From positions 1-64,000 of the forward strand of contig NZ_OAOP01000014.1 of NCBI RefSeq assembly GCF_900207585.1: DNA of 64,000 nucleotides, in the 5' to 3' direction. The stretch is from Bacillus oleivorans (GTDB taxonomy: Bacteria; Bacillota; Bacilli; Bacillales; JC228). Numbering within the stretch: the stretch's first letter is position 1; every line of letters begins with the position of its first letter. The notes under the pieces were generated by a model. It was not told the origin of the DNA. It did not search any database and saw only the letters and a list, made by a program, of their open reading frames with translations. Positions 15,478-23,786 of this stretch are shown in pieces. A program made the position numbers and the translations under genes.

Positions 15478-17418
15478 TTATGGAAACGGGTGGGGGTATA
15501 AATTAAGCTGTTCATATGCTAATGGCTCACTTTTAAACCCTAGTTGTACAGGTACCGTAAGTACTCTCTTCAGCCCCTTTACACGAGTAAAGTGATGTCC
15601 AAATGTCATTGGCAGCATTCCAGGAATCAATACTTTTACACAAAATAATCCGTTCCGTTTCGTTACAGGTGTTGACTGATCCACCACTATGACCTCGAGG
15701 TTTAACTTGCGAAACTTCTCAAGAATTTCCTGAAGGTCATCCTTCAAGTCAGTATGTTTCGGCACCGGCTTAAATTCCTCAGCAAATGTACGTAAAGGTC
15801 GGTCCTCATCCAATAAAAAATTCAGTCGGCCCTCTGCTTCTTTTAAACCATACAACATACCATGATCCTCCATCGTGCGTACAGCAAAAGAATCTTTCAT
15901 CATCCCTTTGTATTTCTGCCGGTTCTCCTCCAACTTTTGATCATCCCGAAACATCATTCCTGCCAGCTCGTAAATAGAGCTTTTTACAGCTCTAACAGGA
16001 TCAGGATTAGCTCCGGCTGCACAAATTAGGTTTAGACCCTTGGATTTTCTGTTTTTTGCCACTGCCCAAACACTTGGAATTCCATGTTCCATTGTCGAAT
16101 TGTAAAAATGAAGGTCATATCCCGTTACTTCCAGGACACGGTCGACCATTAGCTGTAATTCTTTATCGTTAGCAGAACGAAGGTCAAGACGCGGAAGGGG
16201 GAGTTTCGCGTACCAGGTTAACAAGAATGAATCCCGCTCGACGACCTCCATAATGGCATGAAAAATCGCCTCCTCTAAACTCCCTCCTAATGCACACCCG
16301 TTGGAGGTTTCATAAACAAAGCCCTCCCCGCAGCCCAAACTGTAATAGGCAAGTAGCTCTGGAACCAGAATAGGCCGTTCTTGCATGAATGAATAGCCCC
16401 AGACCCAATTCATTGGCTCATCAGGGTGATAAGGTTTAAACGGGAAGTGAGGCTGAGCATAGTGTTCTTTTTCATGTAATCCAACACTGGCAGGATTTAG
16501 TGCTTGATCGTCTAAATTATGATAACTATCATGAACTACCGCTCTTTTGCCTCGTGGCTCAATCCCGCAGTAACGCTCCAACCCCTCTAAAATGGCAGTG
16601 AGCTCACTTATTTCATATGAGTCAGACCTTCCCGCAACTCCCTCATCTCCCCCCAATAACGGCATGTTCACTAAAACATCAGCAAAAGGCAGCTTAAAAT
16701 CTTGCATTTTCCCGTTCATGATACCAGTACGATAGTCGAGATAGTCTGTAACTAGCACGGTTTTTAATTCCTCTAACGAACGGCTGCGGTAACTGCTTTC
16801 ATTTATTTTAGGACTAGATTCTAACTTTATTAAAGCTAATTCCGCTGTGTCATCTTGTAATGAGCTGCACAGCGGGCACAAAGGATCAGGCAAGAAAAGG
16901 TGACTGGCGATCGTTAATGATCTTAGGTTCGTAATAAACACTCTTTCTTCTACATAGCTCGGTTCTCCTTGAAGAACTCTTTGGACATCGTTACATATCA
17001 AAGTTGCCATTTGTGATATTCCCGTTCGTGATGCCCATGCATCTCGCAGTCTACCTTCTTCTCCTCCAATGCTTGTATATAACTCCCACATCTCTTGGCG
17101 ATCGGGGCCAGCCATTATGCGCCGTAAGTCCGCACAACGTGAACATCCTGGTGTATCGGGGCGTATAAGAGGACCAATGATCCCCTCACCAAACGAAACC
17201 AAACCTCGAAGCCACGGAATTCCTATTTCCCTGTATTTTTCCTCCGCTTTTTGGTGAACAGATGGATACCAGGCATCGTTCAGCACCAGAGCTAATTCTG
17301 TTTCTTTAGGGACCTCTTCTAATATTCCCTGGCGCTTTACTTGATAGCTTCCGGACAATTGATTATAGACAAAGTCCGCTAATAATCCATGTCCGTCAAT
17401 TAAAATATGGGCAGCCAT
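15478..17418 (-). CDS. Fused leader-binding/YcaO cyclodehydratase
   Basis: The protein has 646 residues. The N-terminal part (about 1-205) is an E1/ThiF-like C-protein domain with two CxxC pairs (CSRC near 93, CPLC near 185) expected to bind zinc. The rest (about 230-646) is a YcaO domain, which uses ATP to activate a peptide amide and cyclise Cys or Ser. The protein ends in PHPFP, the PxPxP C-terminus typical of TOMM YcaO proteins. It installs thiazolines in the precursor encoded at 19560-19793. Its ATG overlaps the stop of the upstream gene (TAATG), so the two are translationally coupled. Confidence 0.94.
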   Translation of the reverse strand: MAAHILIDGHGLLADFVYNQLSGSYQVKRQGILEEVPKETELALVLNDAWYPSVHQKAEEKYREIGIPWLRGLVSFGEGIIGPLIRPDTPGCSRCADLRRIMAGPDRQEMWELYTSIGGEEGRLRDAWASRTGISQMATLICNDVQRVLQGEPSYVEERVFITNLRSLTIASHLFLPDPLCPLCSSLQDDTAELALIKLESSPKINESSYRSRSLEELKTVLVTDYLDYRTGIMNGKMQDFKLPFADVLVNMPLLGGDEGVAGRSDSYEISELTAILEGLERYCGIEPRGKRAVVHDSYHNLDDQALNPASVGLHEKEHYAQPHFPFKPYHPDEPMNWVWGYSFMQERPILVPELLAYYSLGCGEGFVYETSNGCALGGSLEEAIFHAIMEVVERDSFLLTWYAKLPLPRLDLRSANDKELQLMVDRVLEVTGYDLHFYNSTMEHGIPSVWAVAKNRKSKGLNLICAAGANPDPVRAVKSSIYELAGMMFRDDQKLEENRQKYKGMMKDSFAVRTMEDHGMLYGLKEAEGRLNFLLDEDRPLRTFAEEFKPVPKHTDLKDDLQEILEKFRKLNLEVIVVDQSTPVTKRNGLFCVKVLIPGMLPMTFGHHFTRVKGLKRVLTVPVQLGFKSEPLAYEQLNLYPHPFP

Positions 17419-19364
17419 TACGTTTCCTCCTCTCGAACCTGTACACCAAACACCCCTGCTAGTGCCTGTTTTAAAAAAGGTTCAAACGAAAGATCATAAA
17501 CTACTAACCGTGATCGGTTTCGATCCAAGACTTTAATGGAAGACTGTAATAGCTCCAATTGTGATATTTCATCACAAGAGGGAACCTCAAGTTTGGCCCC
17601 ACCTTCTATAAGAAAAACCTCTGACTCTGTCTCTTGCCTCACTATGAAATTCACCTGGTTTTGAGTATCCAAAAGCGCTTGTTGTAAAGCATTTTGTAAT
17701 GCCAACGTTTTATTTAAACCTGCCCTTGTGTACCATTGTCCGTTCGTTCTTACTGCTATTACGGGGAAACCTAGTATATCCTCTTTCATGCAGATTGTTG
17801 GTGTACCGTTCAAAGTAGTCAAAGCATTAAAATAAAATCTGCATCGTTTATCATCTATTGTTTCCAGCTGCAAACCAACATTTGTATTCAGCTGATTAAC
17901 CGTTCTGTTACTTAATGTTTCATCTAAATATACTTGTAGCCCTCGACAAATAGCCTCTTCGATTGTTTCCCCTGCACCAATGCCAATAAATCCTATTGAT
18001 CTTTCAACATTAGCTTCATCTTGATGATCACTGAAGATCTTAATCATTTGTGAAACATACATTTCAATACCGGTCAGTCCGGCATTTCTTCTAGCCTCCT
18101 CATGTGTAAATCCAGAACAGATAACCTCTGGAAGAAGGTCAGCTGGCCCCTCTGATACTGGATTAACTGCTTGAACAACCAATTGCGAAAGTGGAAGCTG
18201 TTTCAAGTCTCGTTCCTCCCAAGTATGAAAAATCCCTGTATCTTCTGAAGTTAATTGATTGAAATATTCTAAGAGGGTACTCGGTTGGTTTTTTTCACCC
18301 TGTTTTTGTTTTATCTTTATTTCCAAATCTTCCACCAGTCTCGGTGAAACACTTTTATCCAATGGATGCGGGATGAATGAAATCCAGTCTCCTTCCAGCG
18401 TTTCAAGATCAAGTTTGTATATTTGGTTACTTTGATTTAAGCCTGCTGCTCCTGTAACCTTCTTAAAAAATTCGAATACCGTGACATTCGCCAACATCGA
18501 ACCTGCTATGGAGGAAAAAGGTTGTGGCTGCCGATCAAATAACAAGGATGATTGATGGATCCGTCGCCATGCGGACTCCCAGCATGTCTCTGAAGATTCC
18601 GGATTTGACAATGGACCTGCAAGCCCAACGTGGTCTAAATATATGGCGGGCAGAAATGCCTTTCCCTGCTCTTTACAAATCATATTTAGACACTTAAGTT
18701 CTCTGACATTTCCATCCTGAGAGACATATAGTACCCAATCATATGGCTGCACAGCTGCTTGCCAAAAGCTTCTCTCAGCTCCTATTTCAAATGGTACCTC
18801 TTTGACCTCCACCTCAGAGTCATATTGGTTGGCGTTATATACTAGCTCATTGATCCGTAATCGATTTGTCGGAACTGAATCCGTTACCATAAAATGAAAT
18901 TTAGGAAGTCCCGATTCGATTAACGCAGAAACCAATGAAACGAGAAAGGGACCAGAACCGACAGCCAGAACGTTAGCCTGACGGTACTCTTGAAAACGGT
19001 ACGCACCCGAATCTGTAAAACTCTCAATGAATTCAACTTGTGATGCATACTGTTCGAGAATGTTGCTACTTAATTGATGTGGACGATCCAGGCTGACGTC
19101 TCGAACAAAGCCATTCTTGTACAACGTTTCTCCAATCTCAAATACCCTGTTCCGATACGGTGGTGTTAAACCCTTTGTTATCTCTTCTAATGAATGCTCC
19201 CCGTTGAATAACGGCATCAGTCTTTCTATCCACTGATAGATAGTACTGCCTTGCATACGGAATGAGCTTAGATTATTTCTAAAATATACACCGCCTTGTG
19301 GATCAGGCAAATAAAATGTATCTCTTTTAGCCTTGAGACGTGAGTATGAGCTCAGCTTAGTCAT
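17418..19364 (-). CDS. Thiazole-containing bacteriocin maturation protein (ThiF-like)
   Basis: The protein has 648 residues and resembles the putative maturation proteins found with heterocycloanthracin precursors. The N-terminal 90 residues look like a winged-helix RiPP recognition element. A Rossmann-like ThiF segment follows (VLAVGSGPFLVSLVSALIESG, about 130-150). The C-terminal 300 residues carry a second domain (GFTHEEARRNAGLTGIEMYV). A role as partner that binds the leader and presents the substrate to the YcaO enzyme is inferred from the family. Ribosome binding site GGAGGAG. A terminator hairpin separates it from the precursor gene. Confidence 0.88.
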   Translation of the reverse strand: MTKLSSYSRLKAKRDTFYLPDPQGGVYFRNNLSSFRMQGSTIYQWIERLMPLFNGEHSLEEITKGLTPPYRNRVFEIGETLYKNGFVRDVSLDRPHQLSSNILEQYASQVEFIESFTDSGAYRFQEYRQANVLAVGSGPFLVSLVSALIESGLPKFHFMVTDSVPTNRLRINELVYNANQYDSEVEVKEVPFEIGAERSFWQAAVQPYDWVLYVSQDGNVRELKCLNMICKEQGKAFLPAIYLDHVGLAGPLSNPESSETCWESAWRRIHQSSLLFDRQPQPFSSIAGSMLANVTVFEFFKKVTGAAGLNQSNQIYKLDLETLEGDWISFIPHPLDKSVSPRLVEDLEIKIKQKQGEKNQPSTLLEYFNQLTSEDTGIFHTWEERDLKQLPLSQLVVQAVNPVSEGPADLLPEVICSGFTHEEARRNAGLTGIEMYVSQMIKIFSDHQDEANVERSIGFIGIGAGETIEEAICRGLQVYLDETLSNRTVNQLNTNVGLQLETIDDKRCRFYFNALTTLNGTPTICMKEDILGFPVIAVRTNGQWYTRAGLNKTLALQNALQQALLDTQNQVNFIVRQETESEVFLIEGGAKLEVPSCDEISQLELLQSSIKVLDRNRSRLVVYDLSFEPFLKQALAGVFGVQVREEET

Positions 19365-19497
19365 TCAACTCCTCCTTCATTTTTTCGTTCCTAATTATGC
19401 ACTATCATTTTTATGTATTTTTATTTGTCCATTATGTTAGGTAAGTGAAAATACCCGTTTAGCCGCGTTAAAATTCTGATGCTTTATTGAAAAAAGC

Positions 19498-19514
19498 CCC
19501 CTGGGGTACAGGGG
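19498..19514 (-). terminator. Terminator/attenuator after the TOMM precursor
   Basis: On the minus strand CCCCTG, TACCC loop, CAGGGG, then GCTTTTTT. Placed between the precursor gene and the enzymes, it should give more precursor than enzyme transcript through partial read-through. Confidence 0.75.
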
Positions 19515-19559
19515 AACTTACTATTCATGATCTTACTATTTTTCTTTTTGAAATTATCA

Positions 19560-19793
19560 TCAACCCCAGCAGCGGGAACAGCGGGAACAGCGGAAACACC
19601 TAAAACAGTTAAAGCAGTTAAAGCAGAAAAAGCAGAAAAAGCAGCTAAAACAACGGAAACAGTTAAAACATCGACCGCCACAACGACCGCCAAAAACGCC
19701 AAACTCACGCTCATCTGGAGCTATAGGCATTAACTCACTAACTTGATATTGATCCATTCCTAACGATTGCAGGTCATTTTGAAAATTATGCAT
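19560..19793 (-). CDS. Heterocycloanthracin/sonorensin-family TOMM precursor
   Basis: A 77-residue peptide. The leader (1-36) is polar and acidic (MHNFQNDLQSLGMDQYQVSE start) and ends in a Gly-Gly-like FGVFGG, which may be the cleavage site. The core (37-77) has 13 Cys: Cys38, then 12 from Cys42 to Cys75 at exactly every third position. The residues between are mostly Phe-Arg, Phe-Asn and Phe-Phe, ending Cys-Trp-Gly. The repeated Cys-Xaa-Xaa pattern and adjacent YcaO, ThiF-like and SagB genes define the family. ATG is preceded by GAGGAGGAAGAAA. A lysine-rich plus-strand frame here is an artefact of the repeat. Confidence 0.94.
   Translation of the reverse strand: MHNFQNDLQSLGMDQYQVSELMPIAPDEREFGVFGGRCGGRCFNCFRCFSCFFCFFCFNCFNCFRCFRCSRCSRCWG
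19565..19685. repeat. 9-bp periodic core-coding repeat
   Basis: The Cys-Xaa-Xaa core is encoded by degenerate 9-nt units (plus strand: GCAGTTAAA, GCAGAAAAA, ACAGCGGGA and variants). Such DNA can gain or lose units, in line with the known strain variability of this precursor family. Confidence 0.7.
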
Positions 19794-19979
19794 TTTCTTC
19801 CTCCTCTTTGTGTTTTTTTTATCTGGTATGCCAAAAGCTAAATTGAGAGTGGAACGGTCATATTTACATCCATAAATCCATAAGTTACAACGATGCTCTC
19901 TTCAACAAATTATGTTAATTTTGGGTCCTTGTTACTGATGTAAAAGCCTATTTCACGCTGATAACTCATCATTAACACA

Positions 19980-20014
19980 AAAAAAAGACCCCCAACCAAA
20001 AGGTTGAGAGCCTT
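19980..20014 (-). terminator. rpsI terminator
   Basis: On the minus strand AAGGCTCTCAACC, TTTT loop, GGTTGGGGGTCTT, then a long T run. It ends the rplM-rpsI operon just before the TOMM precursor. Confidence 0.8.
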
Positions 20015-20026
20015 GAATGAAAATAA

Positions 20027-20419
20027 TTAACGTTTTGAGAATTGTGGCGCGCGACGTGCACCTTTAAGACCGTATTTTTTACGTTCTTTCATACGTGGGT
20101 CACGAGTTAATAGTCCTGCGCGCTTAAGTGGTCCGCGGTATTCAGGATCAGCTTGCAATAACGCACGAGCGATACCATGACGGATAGCTCCCGCTTGTCC
20201 TGTATAACCTCCACCTGAAACGTTTACTAACACATCGTAGCTACCAAGAGTTTCAGTAACATTAAGAGGTTGGTTCACCACTTCACGAAGTGCTGCGAAT
20301 GGAATATAGTCTTCAACGTCACGACCGTTTACAACAACTTTTCCTTCGCCTGGTACTAGACGTACGCGGGCAACAGAACTTTTACGACGGCCTGTTCCGT
20401 AATATTGTACTTGTGCCAT
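20027..20419 (-). CDS. rpsI: 30S ribosomal protein S9 (uS9)
   Basis: A 130-residue protein of usual length, with the N-terminal [14 protein letters not shown] motif and the conserved C-terminal SKR tail whose last residues reach the anticodon of P-site tRNA. It is co-transcribed with rplM, 24 bp apart, and is the last gene before the accessory block. Ribosome binding site AGGAGGGA. Confidence 0.98.
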   Translation of the reverse strand: MAQVQYYGTGRRKSSVARVRLVPGEGKVVVNGRDVEDYIPFAALREVVNQPLNVTETLGSYDVLVNVSGGGYTGQAGAIRHGIARALLQADPEYRGPLKRAGLLTRDPRMKERKKYGLKGARRAPQFSKR

Positions 20420-20443
20420 GTTGAGTAGTCCCTCCTTCTGAGA

Positions 20444-20881
20444 TTATCCGCGAAGTTCGTAAACTTCTGGTTTTTGAGCTTGGTGTGGATGTTCGCTTCC
20501 AGCATATACGTGTAGCTTTTTAAACATTTGGCGTCCAAGGGAAGTCTTTGGAAGCATTCCTTTGATTGCAAGCTCTAGCATTTTTTCAGCATAGTTTGTA
20601 CGCATTTCTAATGCCGTTCTTGTTTTTAGTCCGCCTGGGTGCATGCTGTGACGGTAGTAGATCTTGTCAGTTAGCTTTTTCCCAGTTAATTCAATTTTAG
20701 ATGCGTTGACGATAATAACGTGATCGCCTGTATCAACATGTGGAGTGTAAGTTGGTTTGTTTTTTCCGCGTAAGATGGAAGCCACTTCGCTTGCTAAGCG
20801 ACCTAGTGTCTTGCCTTCTGCGTCAACCACGTACCATTTACGTTCCACTTCATTTGCTTTCGCCATGTAAGTTGTACGCAT
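20444..20881 (-). CDS. rplM: 50S ribosomal protein L13 (uL13)
   Basis: A 145-residue protein that assembles early into the 50S subunit. The start is the ATG of [16 protein letters not shown], preceded by AGGAGG; the frame stays open 18 codons further, into the leader. Conserved HPGG and [11 protein letters not shown] segments are present. The first gene of the rplM-rpsI operon, with its own promoter and leader. Confidence 0.98.
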   Translation of the reverse strand: MRTTYMAKANEVERKWYVVDAEGKTLGRLASEVASILRGKNKPTYTPHVDTGDHVIIVNASKIELTGKKLTDKIYYRHSMHPGGLKTRTALEMRTNYAEKMLELAIKGMLPKTSLGRQMFKKLHVYAGSEHPHQAQKPEVYELRG

Positions 20882-20988
20882 GAATGACCCTCCTAATTTC
20901 AGTTTCATGTCTAATTTTTTCATTAAACGTATCAAATCTATTCAATCACGATAGAGTTCCGGGGCTTTATCGCGGAATAATCATATAC
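20882..20988 (-). promoter_or_regulatory. Probable L13 leader (autoregulatory 5' UTR)
   Basis: The 107-nt leader contains ATTCCGCGATAAAGCCCCGGAA followed by CTCTATCGTGATTGAAT. Two pairings compete: TTCCG with CGGAA, and CGATA with TATCG. Position and sequence resemble the L13 leader of Bacillus, thought to bind L13. The pairings are visible; the identity is from memory of the family. Confidence 0.6.
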
Positions 20989-20994
20989 CTTAAT

Positions 20995-21023
20995 ATGATA
21001 CTGGTCTTAGGCACTCATGTCAA
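20995..21023 (-). promoter_or_regulatory. rplM-rpsI promoter (sigma-A)
   Basis: Minus strand TTGACA, 17-bp spacer, TATCAT. The start is expected near 20988. It separates rplM-rpsI from the truA operon. Confidence 0.8.
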
Positions 21024-21148
21024 GGAGAAAATGTAAAATATGTGGAAGGGTTTTATCCTCATTTTATGTGAAATTCGACTTTTGCAGGGTGAATTCAGCA
21101 AGAATAGACCATGGGCTTAATTGGAATTATCTTGATGATTTTCTTTGC

Positions 21149-21323
21149 GGACATACGTTCCGTTATTTTCACAAAAATGCCCGTTTTAAAAAATTTTAGG
21201 ACATACAATCCGTTATTTGCTGTGAATGATGCAAAAATCACATGTTTTAACCTAATTAAAGGAACCAGTGTCCGCTAATTCCGAAAACTGGCGATTTTGT
21301 CACAGATAACGGAACATATGTCC
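21149..21323. repeat. Intergenic GGACATAC-TCCGTTAT repeats
   Basis: Between rplM and truA, GGACATACGTTCCGTTATTTTC (first base 21149) recurs as GGACATACAATCCGTTATTTGC 50 bp later (21199), and inverted as ATAACGGAACATATGTCC at 21306-21323. The 21024-21373 interval holds no gene; a 60-codon plus-strand frame here is judged spurious. Confidence 0.65.
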
Positions 21324-21373
21324 TTTTGCCAATTCGCCATGCCTAGTACGACCTGCGAAAGTTAAGTTAGAAA

Positions 21374-22111
21374 TTAATACTCTACTCTCCACAAATATAA
21401 CCCATGCCCAGGTGCTGTTTTCCCGGCCAGTCTTCGATCCTTTGCTTCTAATAATTTTTGAATAGAATCCGGATCCCGCTTTCCATTTCCGACCTCTAAT
21501 AATGTGCCTACTAAGATTCTCACCATATTGTATAAAAATCCATTCCCGACAAATTGAAAGGTGATGGCATCTTTTTCTTCGATGATTTCAATGGAATAGA
21601 TGGTACGGATTCGGTCCTCTGCCTCCGACTTGGCCGATGAAAAACTAGTAAAGTCATGGGTACCTAAAAGATAAGCTGCTGCTTTTTTCATTTTCCGTAC
21701 ATCCAATGGATAATGATAATGATATTCGAAGTTTCGTTTAAATAAATCGGGTAATAGTCCCAGGTTGATTTTATAGCGATATTCCTTTCGAACCGCATCA
21801 AACCTCGCATGAAAATCAGCGGCAACCTGTTCTGCGTCAAGGACTAATATATCTTCAGGGAGCAGCGTATTCAGCGCTCTCCCCCATTTATCTGGCGGAA
21901 TGCTTAAATCCGTATCAAAATGTATCACCTGACCCACAGCATGTACAAACCGGTCAGTCCTGCCCGAAGCGGTTACTTTCACCAGCTTGCCTTTATGAAT
22001 TCGCTCTAATGCTTTTTCAAGCTCAGATTGCACCGTACGTTCGTCAGGCTGTACCTGGTATCCGTTAAAATTTGTACCGTCATATGAGATCGTAAGTTTG
22101 ATTCTTTGCAT
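21374..22111 (-). CDS. truA: tRNA pseudouridine(38-40) synthase TruA
   Basis: The protein has 245 residues. The catalytic aspartate lies in ASGRTDRFVHA near residue 52, and the family motifs FSSAKSEAEDRIRTI and FLYNMVRILVGTLLEVG are present. TruA isomerises uridines 38-40 in the anticodon arm. It is the last gene of the ecfA1-ecfA2-ecfT-truA operon, 12 bp after ecfT, as in B. subtilis. Confidence 0.97.
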   Translation of the reverse strand: MQRIKLTISYDGTNFNGYQVQPDERTVQSELEKALERIHKGKLVKVTASGRTDRFVHAVGQVIHFDTDLSIPPDKWGRALNTLLPEDILVLDAEQVAADFHARFDAVRKEYRYKINLGLLPDLFKRNFEYHYHYPLDVRKMKKAAAYLLGTHDFTSFSSAKSEAEDRIRTIYSIEIIEEKDAITFQFVGNGFLYNMVRILVGTLLEVGNGKRDPDSIQKLLEAKDRRLAGKTAPGHGLYLWRVEY

Positions 22112-22123
22112 TTTAAATCCCCT

Positions 22124-22921
22124 TTATGAGCGCAAAAACCATAGAATTGCAGTTAATCCAACAAAGATAGTCATTAGGACATGATCTCTTATCTCCCACT
22201 TTAATTCCCGATACTTTGTTCGGCCTTCTCCACCCTTATATCCTCTTGCTTCCATCGCTAAAGCCAGTTCTTCTGCTCTTTTAAAAGAGCTTACGAACAA
22301 TGGGATAAGAAGAGGAACAATTGCTTTAATCCTCTCTTTAATCGGGCCAGAGGAAAACTCTACACCTCTTGCTTCTTGAGCTTTCATGATTTTCTCCGTT
22401 TCTTCCATTAAGGTTGGAATGAAGCGGAGTGAGATCGACATCATGAGCGCCAGTTCATGAACGGGCATTCTCACCTTTTTCAACGGATTTAATATGCTTT
22501 CCAATCCATCCGTTAAAGTAATCGGTGATGTCGTTAACGTTAATAAAGAGGTAATCAAGATCAGATAGATGAAGCGCAGTGAAATGAAGAACCCCTGTCT
22601 GATTCCCTCTTCATAAATCTTGATCCAGCCCCAATCAGCAATAAGGTCTCCTTCTTTTGTAAAAAAGAGATGCAGCAGGAAGGTAAAGATTATTATGATA
22701 AATATTGGTTTTAATCCGTTCAATAAAAATTTAAATGGCACATTTGAAATGAGAACGGCTCCTATTGTAAATAGGAGAAGAATTAAATTGGTTGTTACAT
22801 TATTGGCTAAAAATACGATTAAAATAAATCCAAATACAAAAATAATTTTAGACCTCGCATCAAGCCGATGGAGCGGAGAATCAACTGGTATATAACGGCC
22901 GAGAATAATTTTATCAGTCAT
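22124..22921 (-). CDS. ecfT: ECF transporter transmembrane subunit EcfT
   Basis: A 265-residue membrane protein with about five or six hydrophobic segments. The cytoplasmic coupling motifs are visible as AQEARGVEF and AMEARGYKGG, each with the Ala-Arg-Gly signature that contacts the two ATPases. It is the shared energising module for vitamin-binding S components encoded elsewhere. Its start overlaps the end of ecfA2 by 8 bp. Confidence 0.96.
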   Translation of the reverse strand: MTDKIILGRYIPVDSPLHRLDARSKIIFVFGFILIVFLANNVTTNLILLLFTIGAVLISNVPFKFLLNGLKPIFIIIIFTFLLHLFFTKEGDLIADWGWIKIYEEGIRQGFFISLRFIYLILITSLLTLTTSPITLTDGLESILNPLKKVRMPVHELALMMSISLRFIPTLMEETEKIMKAQEARGVEFSSGPIKERIKAIVPLLIPLFVSSFKRAEELALAMEARGYKGGEGRTKYRELKWEIRDHVLMTIFVGLTAILWFLRS

Positions 22922-23786
22922 GTAAAGAACCCTCCTTTACATACTGCGCTATTTGGACTGCCAGCTCCTCCATGTTCATAGATGGCTTTGGAAAGGTGAT
23001 GCCTAATTTCCCCTCGACCAGCAAGCGAAACTTTACCACTTCCGGTACATCTAATCCTAAATCGATTAATTCCTCTGGCGATGCAAATATTTCAGCAGGT
23101 GTTCCTTTTCGGATCACAGTCCCTTTATGCATGACTGTAATCTGATCAGCAAATTGGGAGGCATCCTCCATGCTATGTGTAACCAGGACAGTTGAGAGAT
23201 TACGCTCTTCATGCAGTTTTTTAAACATCTCCATTATTTCTTTGCGGCCACGCGGGTCTAACCCTGCTGTCGGTTCATCTAGTACAATTACATCAGGCTC
23301 CATCGCTAATACCCCAGCTATCGCTACCCTTCTCATCTGGCCGCCAGAAAGGTCAAACGGGGATTTATTAAGGATATCTTCTGTTAATCCAACCTGCTTG
23401 ATGGCACGAATCGCTTTTTCTTCAGCCACTTGTTCTGATACCCCATAATTCATTGGACCAAAGCATACATCCTTTAAAACTGTCTCATCAAACAGCTGAT
23501 GCTCCGGAAATTGAAAAACGATCCCTACCTTTTGGCGGATCGGCTTTAAATTACTTTCTTTTATACCTGCTTCAATCACCCGGTCGCCTATTCTCACTTT
23601 CCCCTTTGTCGGCTTTAAAAGCGCATTTAAATGCTGCAATACCGTAGATTTCCCGGAACCCGTGTGGCCAATAATCGCCATAAACGTACCGGATGGGATG
23701 TCTATGTTGATATCATGAATGGCTATCCTTTCAAATGGAGTCCCTGGCTGGTACTTGTATTCTACTTGTTCGAGTATAATGTCCAT
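22914..23786 (-). CDS. ecfA2: ECF transporter ATPase EcfA2
   Basis: The 290-residue ABC ATPase has Walker [10 protein letters not shown], the Q-loop [13 protein letters not shown], signature [13 protein letters not shown], Walker [14 protein letters not shown] and the switch His in LVTHSMED. It pairs with EcfA1 to drive vitamin and micronutrient uptake. It overlaps ecfA1 by 25 bp and ecfT by 8 bp, so the three are tightly coupled. Confidence 0.96.
   Translation of the reverse strand: MDIILEQVEYKYQPGTPFERIAIHDINIDIPSGTFMAIIGHTGSGKSTVLQHLNALLKPTKGKVRIGDRVIEAGIKESNLKPIRQKVGIVFQFPEHQLFDETVLKDVCFGPMNYGVSEQVAEEKAIRAIKQVGLTEDILNKSPFDLSGGQMRRVAIAGVLAMEPDVIVLDEPTAGLDPRGRKEIMEMFKKLHEERNLSTVLVTHSMEDASQFADQITVMHKGTVIRKGTPAEIFASPEELIDLGLDVPEVVKFRLLVEGKLGITFPKPSMNMEELAVQIAQYVKEGSLHD

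Noticed and set aside
19527-19733. Lys/Ala-rich plus-strand frame opposite the TOMM precursor
   Set aside because: It is the mirror of the 9-bp Cys-Xaa-Xaa repeat (KAEKAEKAAK type) and lacks a start signal. The minus-strand precursor has a strong site and fitting neighbours.
19560-19793. Metallothionein or ferredoxin-like Cys-rich protein
   Set aside because: Spacing of Cys every third residue, a separate leader, and adjacent YcaO, ThiF-like and SagB genes fit a TOMM precursor instead.
21017-21199. 60-codon plus-strand frame with CKICG
   Set aside because: It lies in the intergenic repeat region and over the rplM promoter, and has no ribosome binding site.
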